Shown here: positions 7,847 through 16,940 of the stretch, piece by piece | Layout: each line of letters begins with the position of its first letter | Numbering within the stretch: the stretch's first letter is position 1 | Assembly: GCF_900209925.1 (NCBI RefSeq) | Contig: NZ_LT907978.1 | Coordinates: 3,319,001-3,383,000, forward strand | Reading direction: 5' to 3' | DNA from: Anaerobutyricum hallii | Lineage (GTDB): Bacteria; Bacillota; Clostridia; Lachnospirales; Lachnospiraceae | DNA: 64,000 nucleotides | Made by a program: the position numbers and the translations under genes | Notes under the pieces: model-generated | Told to the model about the DNA's origin: nothing | The model's input: only the letters and a program-made list of their open reading frames with translations | Database searches by the model: none

Positions 7847-10156
7847 TTATTCGCCATCTTCTCCATCGTTATTTCCTCCGCTATCGCTATCGTTTCCGCT
7901 ATCAACACCACCGTCTCCGCTATAGCCGTTATCATTGCTGTCGTTATTTCCATTATTATAGCTATTATTATGGTTATTATCATTATAGCTATCATCGTTA
8001 TTATAATCATCTTGATCATAATAATCGTTGGAGTTGCTGCCGGAATCATCGGATTCTGTTGTGTTAGATGTTGTATCATCACCTTCGATAGCTTCCGTAG
8101 TTGTTTCTGTTGTGCTTTCGGTGTCGTCTTCGGTAGATTCCGTAGTCGCTTCTGTTGTGCTTTCGGTATCTCCTAAATAGGATTCAAATTCTTTGCGAGG
8201 TAATCCCTGGTGAATCTTATTCATGTAGTTCGTCCAAATGCTTGCCGGGTAAGTATTTCCTTTTAAATTGTCTACAGATTTATAGACATCCATTCCTACC
8301 CACACTGCTGTTGTATAGTATGGCGTATAGCCACAGAGCCATCCATCTACATAATTATTGGTTGTTCCTGTCTTGCAGGCTGCCGGCATATCTACATCTA
8401 ACTGACAGACATGGGCTGTTCCTTCGTATTCTGTTACACAACTTTGCAGAACGCTTGTCATCATTCTGGAGGCGCTGCTGGAATATACGGATTTGGTGGA
8501 TGTATCTTCCGGTACAATATCATTTCCTTTTGCATCGGTTATTTTTATGATGCAGTCTGGTGTACGGTACTCTCCATCATTCGCAATCGTAGCGTAACCT
8601 GCTGCCATTTCTACAACGGTTGTTCCATTTGTAAATCCGCCAAGGCAGGTTGTATTATATTTGTAATCTTTCTTGTCAAGACCTTTAAAGTTCAATGCTT
8701 CTAAGTACTTCATACAAGTACGTGATCCAAGTTCCTCATACAGACGATAGGTCGCTACATTACTGGACTTCTCCACCGCTCTTCTTAAGGAAATAGAGCC
8801 GGAATAGGAATATCCTGCATTGGATACTGCATCGCTTCCAGTCATTCGGCTGTCATCTAATGTACTGTTTGGTGTGTAGCCTTTTTCCAGTGCCGGTGTG
8901 TATACAAGAAGCGGCTTTATCGCACTTCCCGGCTGACGGAAACTCTGATATGCTCTGTTTAATCCATATCCTTCCTGATCTTCTTCACGACCTCCTACGA
9001 TTGCTGCTACCTTTCCGGTGGAGTTATCAATAGAGACGGCTGCACCCTGTACTTTGTAAACACCATCATCTGTTTTTTCTGTAAACATGGAAAGCTGAGA
9101 GGATACAGAATCCTGAAGCTGTTTCTGTTTCTCCATATCAATGGATGTATAAATACGATAACCTGCGGAATATAAACTTTTTTTGCATGTATTATACAGT
9201 TCATCATATTCATCGTTATAGCTTTCTTTTTCTGAAGTACTGGAAAATGTTGTTTTAAATTCAAAGCCCTGTTCTTTCATCAGTGCTTCTGTTGCACATT
9301 TTAAAATATACGTCTCCGCATAGTCATTCGTCGTTGTTTCTTTCTTTGGCATGATTGTTATATTTTCATCAACAGACTTCTCATACTGGCTCTGGCTGAT
9401 ATAACCATCCTCATACATATTTTTTAAAATACGGTCACGACGCTTTATTGTGGAATCTTTATGTTTATACGGATCGTAGCGCCCCGGGCTGTTCGGGATG
9501 GAGCATAAAAATGCAATCTGTGAAATAGATAAATCCTTTGCTTTCTTGTTAAAATATGCTTCAGAAGCGGATTCTATTCCGTAATAACCGTTTGCAAAGT
9601 ATACATTATTCAGGTAAAATTCAAGAATCTCCTGCTTAGTATACTTCTGCTCTAACGCTACGGCAATAAACATTTCTTTTATTTTACGGCTGTACGTCTT
9701 TTCATATCCAAGAAAGATATTTCTTGCAAGCTGCTGTGTGATCGTACTTCCACCCATCGTAATATTTCCCCGATTTAGGACAAGAGAAAGTCCGGCACGA
9801 GCCACACCTTCGATATCAATTCCATGGTGTGTCGTAAAATTCTTGTCTTCGATCGAAATAATCGCAAGCTTTGCTGCATCAGGAATATCTTCATAATCAA
9901 GATAAGAGACATCCTTTTCCTGTTTTAACTTCTTTATCTCATTCCCATCTGCATCATATACGATTGATGTCTGTTCTGCCTTAAATGTGTCCTTACTGCT
10001 TTTTGATACATCCCTGCTCGCCTCTTTATACATCGTGACGACTGGCACACCTACTCTTTTTATTGCGATTGCACCAAGTACACAAAAAGCAATTACCAGA
10101 CAGGTACCCCATATTTTAAGCACCCGCCATAATAATCCGTTATGTTTCTTACTCAT
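7847..10156 (-). CDS. Class A penicillin-binding protein (glycosyltransferase/transpeptidase)
   Basis: Bifunctional peptidoglycan synthase of the PBP1a/PonA kind, 769 residues, anchored by one N-terminal membrane segment (about 12-33). The GT51 domain shows EDKNFTTHHGID and GGSTITQQLARN. The transpeptidase domain shows the SxxK motif in PGSAIKPLL, the SSN motif, and KTGTTNNYVDGW. The last 100 or so residues are low-complexity, first Thr/Glu-rich then Asn/Asp/Gly-rich, and probably form an extracellular disordered tail. The ATG at 10156 has GGAGG five bases upstream; the in-frame GTG at 10162 lies inside that site. Confidence 0.95.
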   Translation of the reverse strand: MSKKHNGLLWRVLKIWGTCLVIAFCVLGAIAIKRVGVPVVTMYKEASRDVSKSSKDTFKAEQTSIVYDADGNEIKKLKQEKDVSYLDYEDIPDAAKLAIISIEDKNFTTHHGIDIEGVARAGLSLVLNRGNITMGGSTITQQLARNIFLGYEKTYSRKIKEMFIAVALEQKYTKQEILEFYLNNVYFANGYYGIESASEAYFNKKAKDLSISQIAFLCSIPNSPGRYDPYKHKDSTIKRRDRILKNMYEDGYISQSQYEKSVDENITIMPKKETTTNDYAETYILKCATEALMKEQGFEFKTTFSSTSEKESYNDEYDELYNTCKKSLYSAGYRIYTSIDMEKQKQLQDSVSSQLSMFTEKTDDGVYKVQGAAVSIDNSTGKVAAIVGGREEDQEGYGLNRAYQSFRQPGSAIKPLLVYTPALEKGYTPNSTLDDSRMTGSDAVSNAGYSYSGSISLRRAVEKSSNVATYRLYEELGSRTCMKYLEALNFKGLDKKDYKYNTTCLGGFTNGTTVVEMAAGYATIANDGEYRTPDCIIKITDAKGNDIVPEDTSTKSVYSSSASRMMTSVLQSCVTEYEGTAHVCQLDVDMPAACKTGTTNNYVDGWLCGYTPYYTTAVWVGMDVYKSVDNLKGNTYPASIWTNYMNKIHQGLPRKEFESYLGDTESTTEATTESTEDDTESTTETTTEAIEGDDTTSNTTESDDSGSNSNDYYDQDDYNNDDSYNDNNHNNSYNNGNNDSNDNGYSGDGGVDSGNDSDSGGNNDGEDGE

Positions 10157-10379
10157 AGTCACCTCCGCGGTTTTGTATCTTACCGTTGTTATGCAATCTA
10201 TTATAACACCTTTTCTTTATCTTTCCCATTCTGCAAAAAAAATTGCAAGATATCTTAATACGGTATTCTGAATAAAATACCATGGATTCTTCCTTTTCTT
10301 TTGCTGTATTTTCCGTTATAATCAGACTGTTATGAAACTTAGATATCATTAAAGTATACCACAAAGAAATGGAGAGATT

Positions 10380-11135
10380 GTGAACTTGAAAAAATTATCT
10401 GGATATCATCTGAAATTTATTGCTGTTATTTCCATGCTTATTGACCATATCGCTGTTGTTTTTCAAGCTTCCCTGTCTGAAAGTATCTACTTTATTTTAC
10501 GGGCAGCCGGCAGACTTTCCTTTCCACTCTTTTGTTTTCTGCTTGTTGAAGGCTTCTTTCACACAAGGAATAAAAAAAGATATCAGCAGCGATTGTTTAT
10601 TTTTGCTGTTTTATCTGAACTGCCTTATGATCTGGCATTCCGATATCTACCCGTTGACAGACCAGATTTTCTCGCACAGCTGCAGCATCCGCTTTCTGTT
10701 TTTTCAGCAGCCTTCCAACAGCAAAATGTACTATTTACTTTATTTTTAGGTTTTACTGCCATGCTCTTAATGGAAAGAAAACAGCCGTACGGCCAATATA
10801 GTATCTATAAAAATATCGACACCCTGATCCTTTTCTGCTGCCTTAGTGAAATTTTCCAGACAGACTGCGGAGCCGCCGGGATTCTGTGCATTTTTCTTTT
10901 TTACTCATCTTATAAGGAAAGAGAAAATAATACCGGACTTACAATAAAAGAAAGTCTTATAGACATCGCACCCACTGTGCTTCTAACTTATATCCCACCC
11001 TTTCCGGTACAGATATCTGCCCTCGCAGACAGCTTGCTTTTACGCTTATATAGCGGAGAAAAAGGGAAAAATCATAAATACTTCTTTTACCTCTTCTACC
11101 CCCTACATTTGGTGGTTTTGTATTTAGTCAAGTAG
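10380..11135 (+). CDS. TraX-family integral membrane protein
   Basis: 251 residues with about seven hydrophobic segments. The start (LSGYHLKFIAVISMLIDHIA) and the segment LRAAGRLSFPLFCFLLVEGF with the following HTRNKKRYQQRL match the TraX family (PF05857). This family is named after an F-plasmid pilin acetylase but occurs widely as chromosomal genes of unknown role in Clostridia; it is not evidence of a conjugative element here. Start is GTG at 10380, with GGAGA just upstream. CAGACGAA-type element sequence begins within the stop codon region at 11134. Confidence 0.75.
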   Translation: MNLKKLSGYHLKFIAVISMLIDHIAVVFQASLSESIYFILRAAGRLSFPLFCFLLVEGFFHTRNKKRYQQRLFIFAVLSELPYDLAFRYLPVDRPDFLAQLQHPLSVFSAAFQQQNVLFTLFLGFTAMLLMERKQPYGQYSIYKNIDTLILFCCLSEIFQTDCGAAGILCIFLFYSSYKERENNTGLTIKESLIDIAPTVLLTYIPPFPVQISALADSLLLRLYSGEKGKNHKYFFYLFYPLHLVVLYLVK

Positions 11136-11260
11136 ACGAAAAACGGAAAAAAATAATATAACAGCTGTTCTATCGTCGTGAATTTTAAGATGCTCATCCA
11201 CATCTTAAAATCCTCTCCCAAGCCACATCTGTTATATTATTTTTTTCCGTTTTTCTGACT
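11134..11260 (+). repeat. CAGACGAA structured element, copy C1
   Basis: AGACGAA overlaps the TraX stop. A 26-base arm (AAAAACGGAAAAAAATAATA + TAACAG) pairs perfectly with its complement ending at 11256. Inside, ATTTTAAGATG and CATCTTAAAAT form an apical hairpin with loop CTCATCCA. The left inner arm TATCGTCGTG and right inner arm CTCCCAAGCCACAT match the family core loosely. The T-rich right arm makes it a probable terminator for traX. Confidence 0.85.
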
Positions 11261-11289
11261 TTGATAAATACAAAATGAGAGGACCTGGG

Positions 11290-11385
11290 GATTCTTATTT
11301 TCTGTGTTTGGGCTTCAAAAGGAATGAATGCCAGTAGTATTTGAGAAAGAGATGGGGAAGGGGACGGAAGGTTGTGGCTTATTTC
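11290..11385 (+). repeat. Degenerate conserved tail of copy C1
   Basis: TTCTGTGTTTGGGCTTCAAA, then GGAATGAATGCCAGTAGTAT, then AGAAAGAGATGGGGAAGG. This matches, with changes, the tails that follow copies C2, C3 and C4 (GGCTCCAGAAGGAATGAAT ... AAAGAGAAGGGGGAGAAAT). Confidence 0.6.
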
Positions 11386-11454
11386 GATATAGCCTCCGGC
11401 AGGATTGCAAGTTTATCATTATATTGTCGCAATATATCATTTTCTTTTCTGGAC

Positions 11455-11668
11455 GATATACCTTCCGAGCAAGCAGTAGACTCCTGTCCTCTCCCCCTTC
11501 TCTCCCCAAAGCCTATTTTGTTCATTCCACGTGGAGCCAAAACACAGAAAAAAGAAACAATATCATATCCCAGATGCGGCTTCGGAGCGTGTTTAAGATG
11601 CGGATGAGCATCTTAAACACAGCGACTACAGAGCAGATGGGATATGATATTGTTTCTTTTTTCGTCTA
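11455..11668 (-). repeat. CAGACGAA structured element with tail, copy C2
   Basis: Read on the minus strand it starts AGACGAA six bases after the 850-residue gene's stop. A 25-base arm AAAAAAGAAACAATATCATA + TCCCA follows, then the core left arm TCTGCTCTGTAGTCGCTG, apical hairpin GTGTTTAAGATGC/GCATCTTAAACAC, core right arm GCTCCGAAGCCGCATC, the perfectly complementary outer arm and the 95-base tail reaching GCTTGCTCGGAAGG. Near-identical to C3 except for paired compensatory changes. C1 and C2 face each other between two convergent genes. Confidence 0.9.
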
Positions 11669-11673
11669 TTCCC

Positions 11674-14226
11674 CTAATGAATCAAATAGGAATAAAATAC
11701 TTTTCCTGTTTTTTCTAATCGATTTGTGACTTCTGTTCTGGAGACTGCTGTGGATTGTCCAGTTACAGGGTCTAAGTATCTTATTTTGGTTGCGTTATAG
11801 CTCATGACGATAACGTAGCGGCTGCCGCTTATTTTGGCGAGTACCGGGCTTCCCTGGCTGACGTAATAGAGTATTTCGTCTACTGTGCAGCCGGTGAGGT
11901 TGCGTGTGGTGTGACCGCTGTATTTTTTCATGAGTTCCTCTATGTTATCTTTTTTGATATTTATACTGCCTGGTGTTACTTCTTTTCCATTGACTGCGGC
12001 GATCATGGAGAGGCATCCTGCGAGTGACGTACTGTCTGTGCCGGTTTTTATGACATTATCCATTCCGGCTACCTGTGCATAGTCTGCGTAAATGCATTTC
12101 CAGAGGATATTTTCTTTGCTGTCGATTACATTTCCCCGCTCTTCATAAGCTCGTGCAATTGCTTCTGTGAGATTCGTATAGACTGCTTTTTGTACACCGG
12201 ATGCATATACATAGTACTGTTCTACCTGTTCGCCGCTGTTGGAAAGTTTCAAGGTTACATCGTCTTCATTTACCATTATCTTTGTTAACAGCAAGTCCGG
12301 AACTACCTGAATATATATGTAATTCGGGAATTTGAAATACAACTGTGTCCAATAGGTATCTGTATATTTGGAAGTGAGTGTTACCGCATCTTCCGCTTCC
12401 TCTTCTTTATAACGGATGTAATCTTTTGTGTTTGTTTTTTGAATCTTGTTTCCTGATCTTTTACCAAGTGTCATTTCAAGGATGCTGCCTTTTATTTCGG
12501 TATCCATGATATATCGTCCGCTTTTCTGATATTCTTTGATCGTTTTTCCATCAATACCAACGATATGGATCTTTGTGATTGGGAAGTTAATCATTCCATT
12601 TCTGCTTTTTGACACATCAGCGGCATCTGCTTCACCGTAAATGAAATCATTTGATAAAAATCCGACTGCACGAATTCTTTTATCAAAATTACATGTAAAG
12701 TTCTGCTTTTTACCGGATTCTAAGTCTATCATCTCTATCTTTTTATTCTTGTAAATGTCCTGCTCTTTTTCTATGGCAATGATGCTCTGATCTTTGGATG
12801 CCGTAAGGCTTTCGTTTACAAGTCCGGCTTCTACGATTTTATCTGACTTCTTTTCCAGATCAATTTCATGTAAATCTCCTTCAAGGATACAGTAAAATAC
12901 GGATTTTGAATTCAGGTAAGAGAATTTTTCAAGATCTTCTTTCATACTGTCGTATGGCAGCGAAGTTGATAAGAAGGATATCTCCTCGTTACAGTTTGTT
13001 CCGGCATTATATTTCATGATCTGAATTCCATTCATTCCCTCATGTCTGCCGCGATTGATATAGCCGTAAACAAGATAAAAAATGTTTCCTTTCTTGTCCA
13101 TACTTAATAACTTTATTCCATGATTACTTGCCGCATTCCTTATATCCGGCAGATTTTCTGATGAAAGGCTGTATATCTTGTACATATCTGAAGACTGATA
13201 ATCATAGTACCAGAGCTGTCCTTGTACGGCAAAACATACTTTATAACCTTTGTCTGCATAAACATAATTTATATTCTTCTTGTTCTGTATTCCCAGACTG
13301 AGAAGATTGTTTGCGGAATCTATAATAGAGGAATTATAATAGGCATCCATTGTTCGCTCATAATCAAGCAGATACATCCTTTCTGCTGTATAACGCAGTT
13401 TATATGTCTCCTTTAGATCATAGTACTGAACGACACCTTCACTAACTTCTGTAGACAGAATTGTACTTACCTGTATTACTGTGTATGTGTTATTGATTTC
13501 CTGCAGTGTGATTCTTGGCTTTGTCTCCTGCTTTACTTCCATGTTGCCAAAGGATATTGCTTCACTTCCGGAATGGATATTCACCGATTCAAGGTTATCC
13601 TCTATCGTATCTGCGGAAGTTTCCAGATAGCTGGCATTCTCTGTCATTGTTTCTTTACTGAAAAGATTATTATGGAACTTCAGGACAAAGGCAAGATAAT
13701 CATCTAAATGATACCCTGAACCACTTTGTATCTTCGTATAAAAATTAATTCGGGTATTGTTATCCAGACGCACACCGAACTTTAGATAATATACTTTATT
13801 TTCCGATAAGGTATTTTTAAAGGTCAACGTTCCCAGCTTGATATTTTTCTTTTTATTTGAAGTTAACTGATTTAACGTACCGGTTTCTGTTGGCTTATCC
13901 GGTGTTTTTTCAAATAATGTATACTGAATGGCTGTAATGTCGTAATCATAATCGTGCAACTTTAAAATTACCGCATTTTTATTATTGGTCAATGTAATCT
14001 GATTTCTCACTAAAGATAAATCAATATCTTCTTTATATCCCGCCATCAAATTATAACTGCTTGTGTCGTTCCCTATTTCAAGGACCGGATAAGACGGATT
14101 GGCAAGTTCTGCCACAGCACTTCCCTTTTCCATGCTGATACGGCCGTTAAAAAAAATCAATGCGCCAATAAAACACACTGCTGCTACTGCAATGTGTAAA
14201 ATGGCCATCCGTACATTTTTACTCAT
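11674..14226 (-). CDS. Unrecognised 850-residue membrane-anchored protein with C39-peptidase-like tail
   Basis: Function unknown. One membrane segment at about residues 5-25 (ILHIAVAAVCFIGALIFF) is followed by a large, presumably extracellular region. Residues 300-560 contain repeated short strands with YADKGYKVCFAVQGQLWYYD and MDKKGNIFYLVYGYI, suggesting a beta-propeller-like fold. The last 140 residues resemble a C39/papain-like domain: GCLSMIAAVNGK, GCTVDEILYYVSQGSPVLAKI and RYLDPVTGQ. The usual catalytic His before VIV appears replaced (GSRYVIVMSYN), so it may bind rather than cut peptides. The ATG at 14226 has GGAGGTG upstream and overlaps the preceding stop (ATGAGTAA), so it is coupled to the methyltransferase. 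Confidence 0.6.
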   Translation of the reverse strand: MSKNVRMAILHIAVAAVCFIGALIFFNGRISMEKGSAVAELANPSYPVLEIGNDTSSYNLMAGYKEDIDLSLVRNQITLTNNKNAVILKLHDYDYDITAIQYTLFEKTPDKPTETGTLNQLTSNKKKNIKLGTLTFKNTLSENKVYYLKFGVRLDNNTRINFYTKIQSGSGYHLDDYLAFVLKFHNNLFSKETMTENASYLETSADTIEDNLESVNIHSGSEAISFGNMEVKQETKPRITLQEINNTYTVIQVSTILSTEVSEGVVQYYDLKETYKLRYTAERMYLLDYERTMDAYYNSSIIDSANNLLSLGIQNKKNINYVYADKGYKVCFAVQGQLWYYDYQSSDMYKIYSLSSENLPDIRNAASNHGIKLLSMDKKGNIFYLVYGYINRGRHEGMNGIQIMKYNAGTNCNEEISFLSTSLPYDSMKEDLEKFSYLNSKSVFYCILEGDLHEIDLEKKSDKIVEAGLVNESLTASKDQSIIAIEKEQDIYKNKKIEMIDLESGKKQNFTCNFDKRIRAVGFLSNDFIYGEADAADVSKSRNGMINFPITKIHIVGIDGKTIKEYQKSGRYIMDTEIKGSILEMTLGKRSGNKIQKTNTKDYIRYKEEEAEDAVTLTSKYTDTYWTQLYFKFPNYIYIQVVPDLLLTKIMVNEDDVTLKLSNSGEQVEQYYVYASGVQKAVYTNLTEAIARAYEERGNVIDSKENILWKCIYADYAQVAGMDNVIKTGTDSTSLAGCLSMIAAVNGKEVTPGSINIKKDNIEELMKKYSGHTTRNLTGCTVDEILYYVSQGSPVLAKISGSRYVIVMSYNATKIRYLDPVTGQSTAVSRTEVTNRLEKTGKVFYSYLIH

Positions 14227-15412
14227 CGTCCGCACCTCCTTCTTCCTGAAGAAGCTTCCACAATGTTGGGGTAAATCCAAACTGCTTACAGAAGGCATCT
14301 ACCTGCTGTGCTGCTTTTTCTTTCTTTTTATCCGATTGTTTTTTGCGATGTATCGCACGAATCAAAAGATTCTTTGGCGTGTGTTCCATATCAATAAATT
14401 CAAGAATCTGCGTATCATACCCCTGTTCTTCTAAGATTTTAGCTCGAATACCGTCTGTTGCCAGTGCACAGAAACGCTCTTTTAAAATACCATAGTCTGT
14501 TCTTGGTTCAAATTCTGAGGCGGCAATCTGCTTATTTAACTCATGCTGGCAGCATGGAACAGATAAGATAACAGATGCTCCCCATCGCAATGCTTTATAC
14601 ATCGCATAGTCTGTTGCCGTATCACAGGCATGGAGAGTTACGACCATATCTACCTGTGTTACTCCTTCAAATTCTTCTATGGAACCTTCATAAAAATTCA
14701 ATTTATCATAGCCATATTTCACTGCCAGACGGCTGCAGTTCTTTATGACATCTTTTTTAAGGTCAAGCCCGATAATGCGGATATCATATCCTTTTAATTT
14801 TTTTAAATAATAGTACATGGCAAATGTAAGGTATGACTTACCACAGCCAAAATCTAATATCGTAATCTCACGATTCTGCGACAGATGCGGCAGAATATCT
14901 TCAATAAATTCAAGGAAGCGGTTAATCTGTCGATATTTATCATACTTTGTACGGACAATCTTTCCTTCTGCTGTCATAACACCAAGATCTTTTAAAAATG
15001 GTACGACCGTCCCTTCCGGTAAAATGTACTTCTTTGTCCGGTTATGCAGCAAATGACTCTTATCCATTTGCATCTGCGCTTTCACTACATTATTCTGCTT
15101 CTTTACTTTGATCGCTGCCTTCCCTTTTTTATTGATGAGTGCAGTAAGTTCGGAAGACACCGCCTGAAGCTGTACCTGTTTATATGACGGAAGAAGACGT
15201 TCTAATTCTTCCACTAATTCATTCTTCTTTAGATTCTTATGAAAAACCTGTGTTTTTGTGTATGCCGCACTCTGAAACATAAGCTTGTCCTTTACTAAAA
15301 CCGGACGGATATTATACTTCTTTATCTCTTCTGCTTTTCTTGGATTACTTATGGTAAGAAGAAGCATCTGTTCATTTAAATTCTCTTTGATCTTCGTGAG
15401 TAAAAACTCCAT
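14219..15412 (-). CDS. Class I SAM-dependent methyltransferase (METTL25-like)
   Basis: 397 residues. The AdoMet-binding motif DFGCGKSYL is at 187-195, followed by IIGLDLKKDVI (acidic residue of motif II) and VTLHACDTATDYAM. A PCCQHEL motif near 290 is typical of the METTL25/RRNAD1-like group, whose bacterial substrate I do not know. The N-terminal 120 residues lack an obvious domain. AGGAGATGAATT precedes the ATG. The stop overlaps the next gene's start. Confidence 0.75.
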   Translation of the reverse strand: MEFLLTKIKENLNEQMLLLTISNPRKAEEIKKYNIRPVLVKDKLMFQSAAYTKTQVFHKNLKKNELVEELERLLPSYKQVQLQAVSSELTALINKKGKAAIKVKKQNNVVKAQMQMDKSHLLHNRTKKYILPEGTVVPFLKDLGVMTAEGKIVRTKYDKYRQINRFLEFIEDILPHLSQNREITILDFGCGKSYLTFAMYYYLKKLKGYDIRIIGLDLKKDVIKNCSRLAVKYGYDKLNFYEGSIEEFEGVTQVDMVVTLHACDTATDYAMYKALRWGASVILSVPCCQHELNKQIAASEFEPRTDYGILKERFCALATDGIRAKILEEQGYDTQILEFIDMEHTPKNLLIRAIHRKKQSDKKKEKAAQQVDAFCKQFGFTPTLWKLLQEEGGADDE

Positions 15413-15459
15413 AATTCATCTCCTGTTGCGGAAAAGCGCATAGCGCTTTTCCATATTAA

Positions 15460-15975
15460 TTATCTATTTGAAAATACTTTTTGTCTGCGATAATACCGCT
15501 GCCTGCGATGATTGATATTCCAGTGCAATACTACCTGTATTAATGTACGAAACGGAGAGTTTCCATCCCGAAGAGAGACTTCGATAAAATACGGATTTTT
15601 TATCATTGCCTCATCATTCGTCTGTATCATCTCCTGTTCTTCACGATACTTTAACTTATCATACACCATATCTGCAATTTTTAAAATAGTTACCTTATCC
15701 GGATATTCGGAATAAATAGAGCTTCCCGCATATTCATACCGGTCAAGTAAGGCATCCGCAACAATCCATACTTCCCGAACAACCATCGGCAACATTTGAA
15801 TAAGATATTCATAATCTTTCCAATATTTCTGTTCTTCCTGCTGCAACTGTTCTGGCGGGAGTAATGATTGTGTCTGACTGTCATTCTGGCATACCATCAT
15901 TTCACGAAATCCCGGCAGCCACTCAAAATTAAAATCTTCTTTTTTACTCATGTCATCTTTATTCATGTCATCCAT
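15460..15975 (-). CDS. Conserved-looking unknown protein
   Basis: I do not recognise it. 171 residues, acidic N-terminus (MDDMNKDDMSKKEDF), predicted helical, basic C-terminus ending HRRQRYYRRQKVF. No signal peptide or membrane segment. The ATG at 15975 has AGGAAG upstream; the frame is open to a GTG at 15996 that lacks a site. It sits just upstream of the methyltransferase gene and 48 bases separate the two, so they are probably co-transcribed. Confidence 0.6.
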   Translation of the reverse strand: MDDMNKDDMSKKEDFNFEWLPGFREMMVCQNDSQTQSLLPPEQLQQEEQKYWKDYEYLIQMLPMVVREVWIVADALLDRYEYAGSSIYSEYPDKVTILKIADMVYDKLKYREEQEMIQTNDEAMIKNPYFIEVSLRDGNSPFRTLIQVVLHWNINHRRQRYYRRQKVFSNR

Positions 15976-16041
15976 GAAAACGCTTCCTGCTTTCACCCGG
16001 TTTTATTTATCATATGCAAAAAAATAGATGAGGTTCGATTT

Positions 16042-16695
16042 CTATTTTTTTAAATCAAGCAACGGAATCACCTGAACTAAATCGCTCACTACTGCCACGC
16101 ATTTTTCCTGTTGTTCTTCCGGAATCGGAAGCAGATCCGGAACGTTTATAACAGGAAGATTCCCCGCTAAGGCTGCCTGTACACCATTAGAGGAATCTTC
16201 TAATACTAATGTTTCCTCTGGTTTTACATCAAACTTTTGGCATATTTCTAAAAAAATATCCGGATATGGCTTCCCTCTTTTTACATCTTTTGAAGAAAGA
16301 ACCATATCAAAGTATTCTGTCAAACCAGTCTTTTCTAAATATTCTTTAATTACAGACGTATCCGAACCACTCGCTACCGCTGTATGTAACTTCTTTTCTT
16401 TAACAGCGTTCAGCAGCTCTCTCAATCCGTTTTTTTCTGGAACTCCTTCTTCTTTGATAATCTGTTTTGCCCGGCTGCCGACCTTTTTATAAATGCCTTC
16501 CGCATCTGTATCTTCACCGTAATAATCATAATATTTCTTCTGAATATCTCTCGCATTCATTCCAAGAAAACTTGTAAACTGTTCAAATGTCGGGTGATAT
16601 CCTTCTTCTTTTACAACTTCCATAAATGCTCTGCAATTTACCTGTTCTGTTGCGAACATTAAACCATCCATATCAAAGATTATTAATTTTAACAT
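16042..16695 (-). CDS. HAD-superfamily hydrolase, beta-phosphoglucomutase-like
   Basis: 217 residues. Motif I DMDGLM (residues 8-13) with the nucleophile Asp8, motif II VASGSDTS, Lys in SSKDVKRGKPYPDIF, and motif III EDSSNGVQAA. The insert between motif I and II is the alpha-helical cap of subfamily I, so a small phosphosugar or similar metabolite is the likely substrate. GGAGAAACACAT precedes the ATG. Two direct repeats upstream (16748-16777) may be an operator. Confidence 0.85.
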   Translation of the reverse strand: MLKLIIFDMDGLMFATEQVNCRAFMEVVKEEGYHPTFEQFTSFLGMNARDIQKKYYDYYGEDTDAEGIYKKVGSRAKQIIKEEGVPEKNGLRELLNAVKEKKLHTAVASGSDTSVIKEYLEKTGLTEYFDMVLSSKDVKRGKPYPDIFLEICQKFDVKPEETLVLEDSSNGVQAALAGNLPVINVPDLLPIPEEQQEKCVAVVSDLVQVIPLLDLKK

Positions 16696-16747
16696 ATGTG
16701 TTTCTCCAATTTTTAATTTTCTGCTTTCTGAGTTCTTTTCATGCTAT

Positions 16748-16777
16748 ATTTGCGATAAAACTATATCATTTGCGATA
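16748..16777. promoter_or_regulatory. Two direct repeats ATTTGCGATA, possible operator
   Basis: ATTTGCGATA occurs at 16748-16757 and again at 16768-16777, exactly 20 bases apart, so both copies face the same side of the helix. They lie 55-80 bases upstream of the HAD gene start. Confidence 0.45.
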
Positions 16778-16828
16778 TAAAAAGTCCAGTATCATACATA
16801 GAGTAAACAGAAAGTTAATAGGAGAAAT

Positions 16829-16878
16829 CAAAAAGGATATCCTATTGGATTTTTACATCTGCAATACGATATCCTTTT
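16829..16878 (-). terminator. Terminator after the adhesin gene
   Basis: AAAAGGATATC on one arm pairs with GATATCCTTTT on the other; on the minus strand the stem ends in CCTTTTTGA. It lies between the adhesin stop and the HAD gene start. Confidence 0.7.
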
Positions 16879-16940
16879 CGGTTTCTTCTGCTAATTTACA
16901 GTTTTGTCCGTCAAATCATTTCAAATTATTTCAAACTATT

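Noticed and set aside
7515-8176. Several 80-140 residue frames overlapping the B repeats and the PBP tail
   Set aside because: They are readings of inverted repeats and low-complexity codons on the wrong strand, without binding sites.
10380-11135. Evidence for a conjugative element from the TraX-like protein
   Set aside because: No relaxase, integrase or other transfer genes are near; chromosomal TraX-like genes are common in Clostridia.
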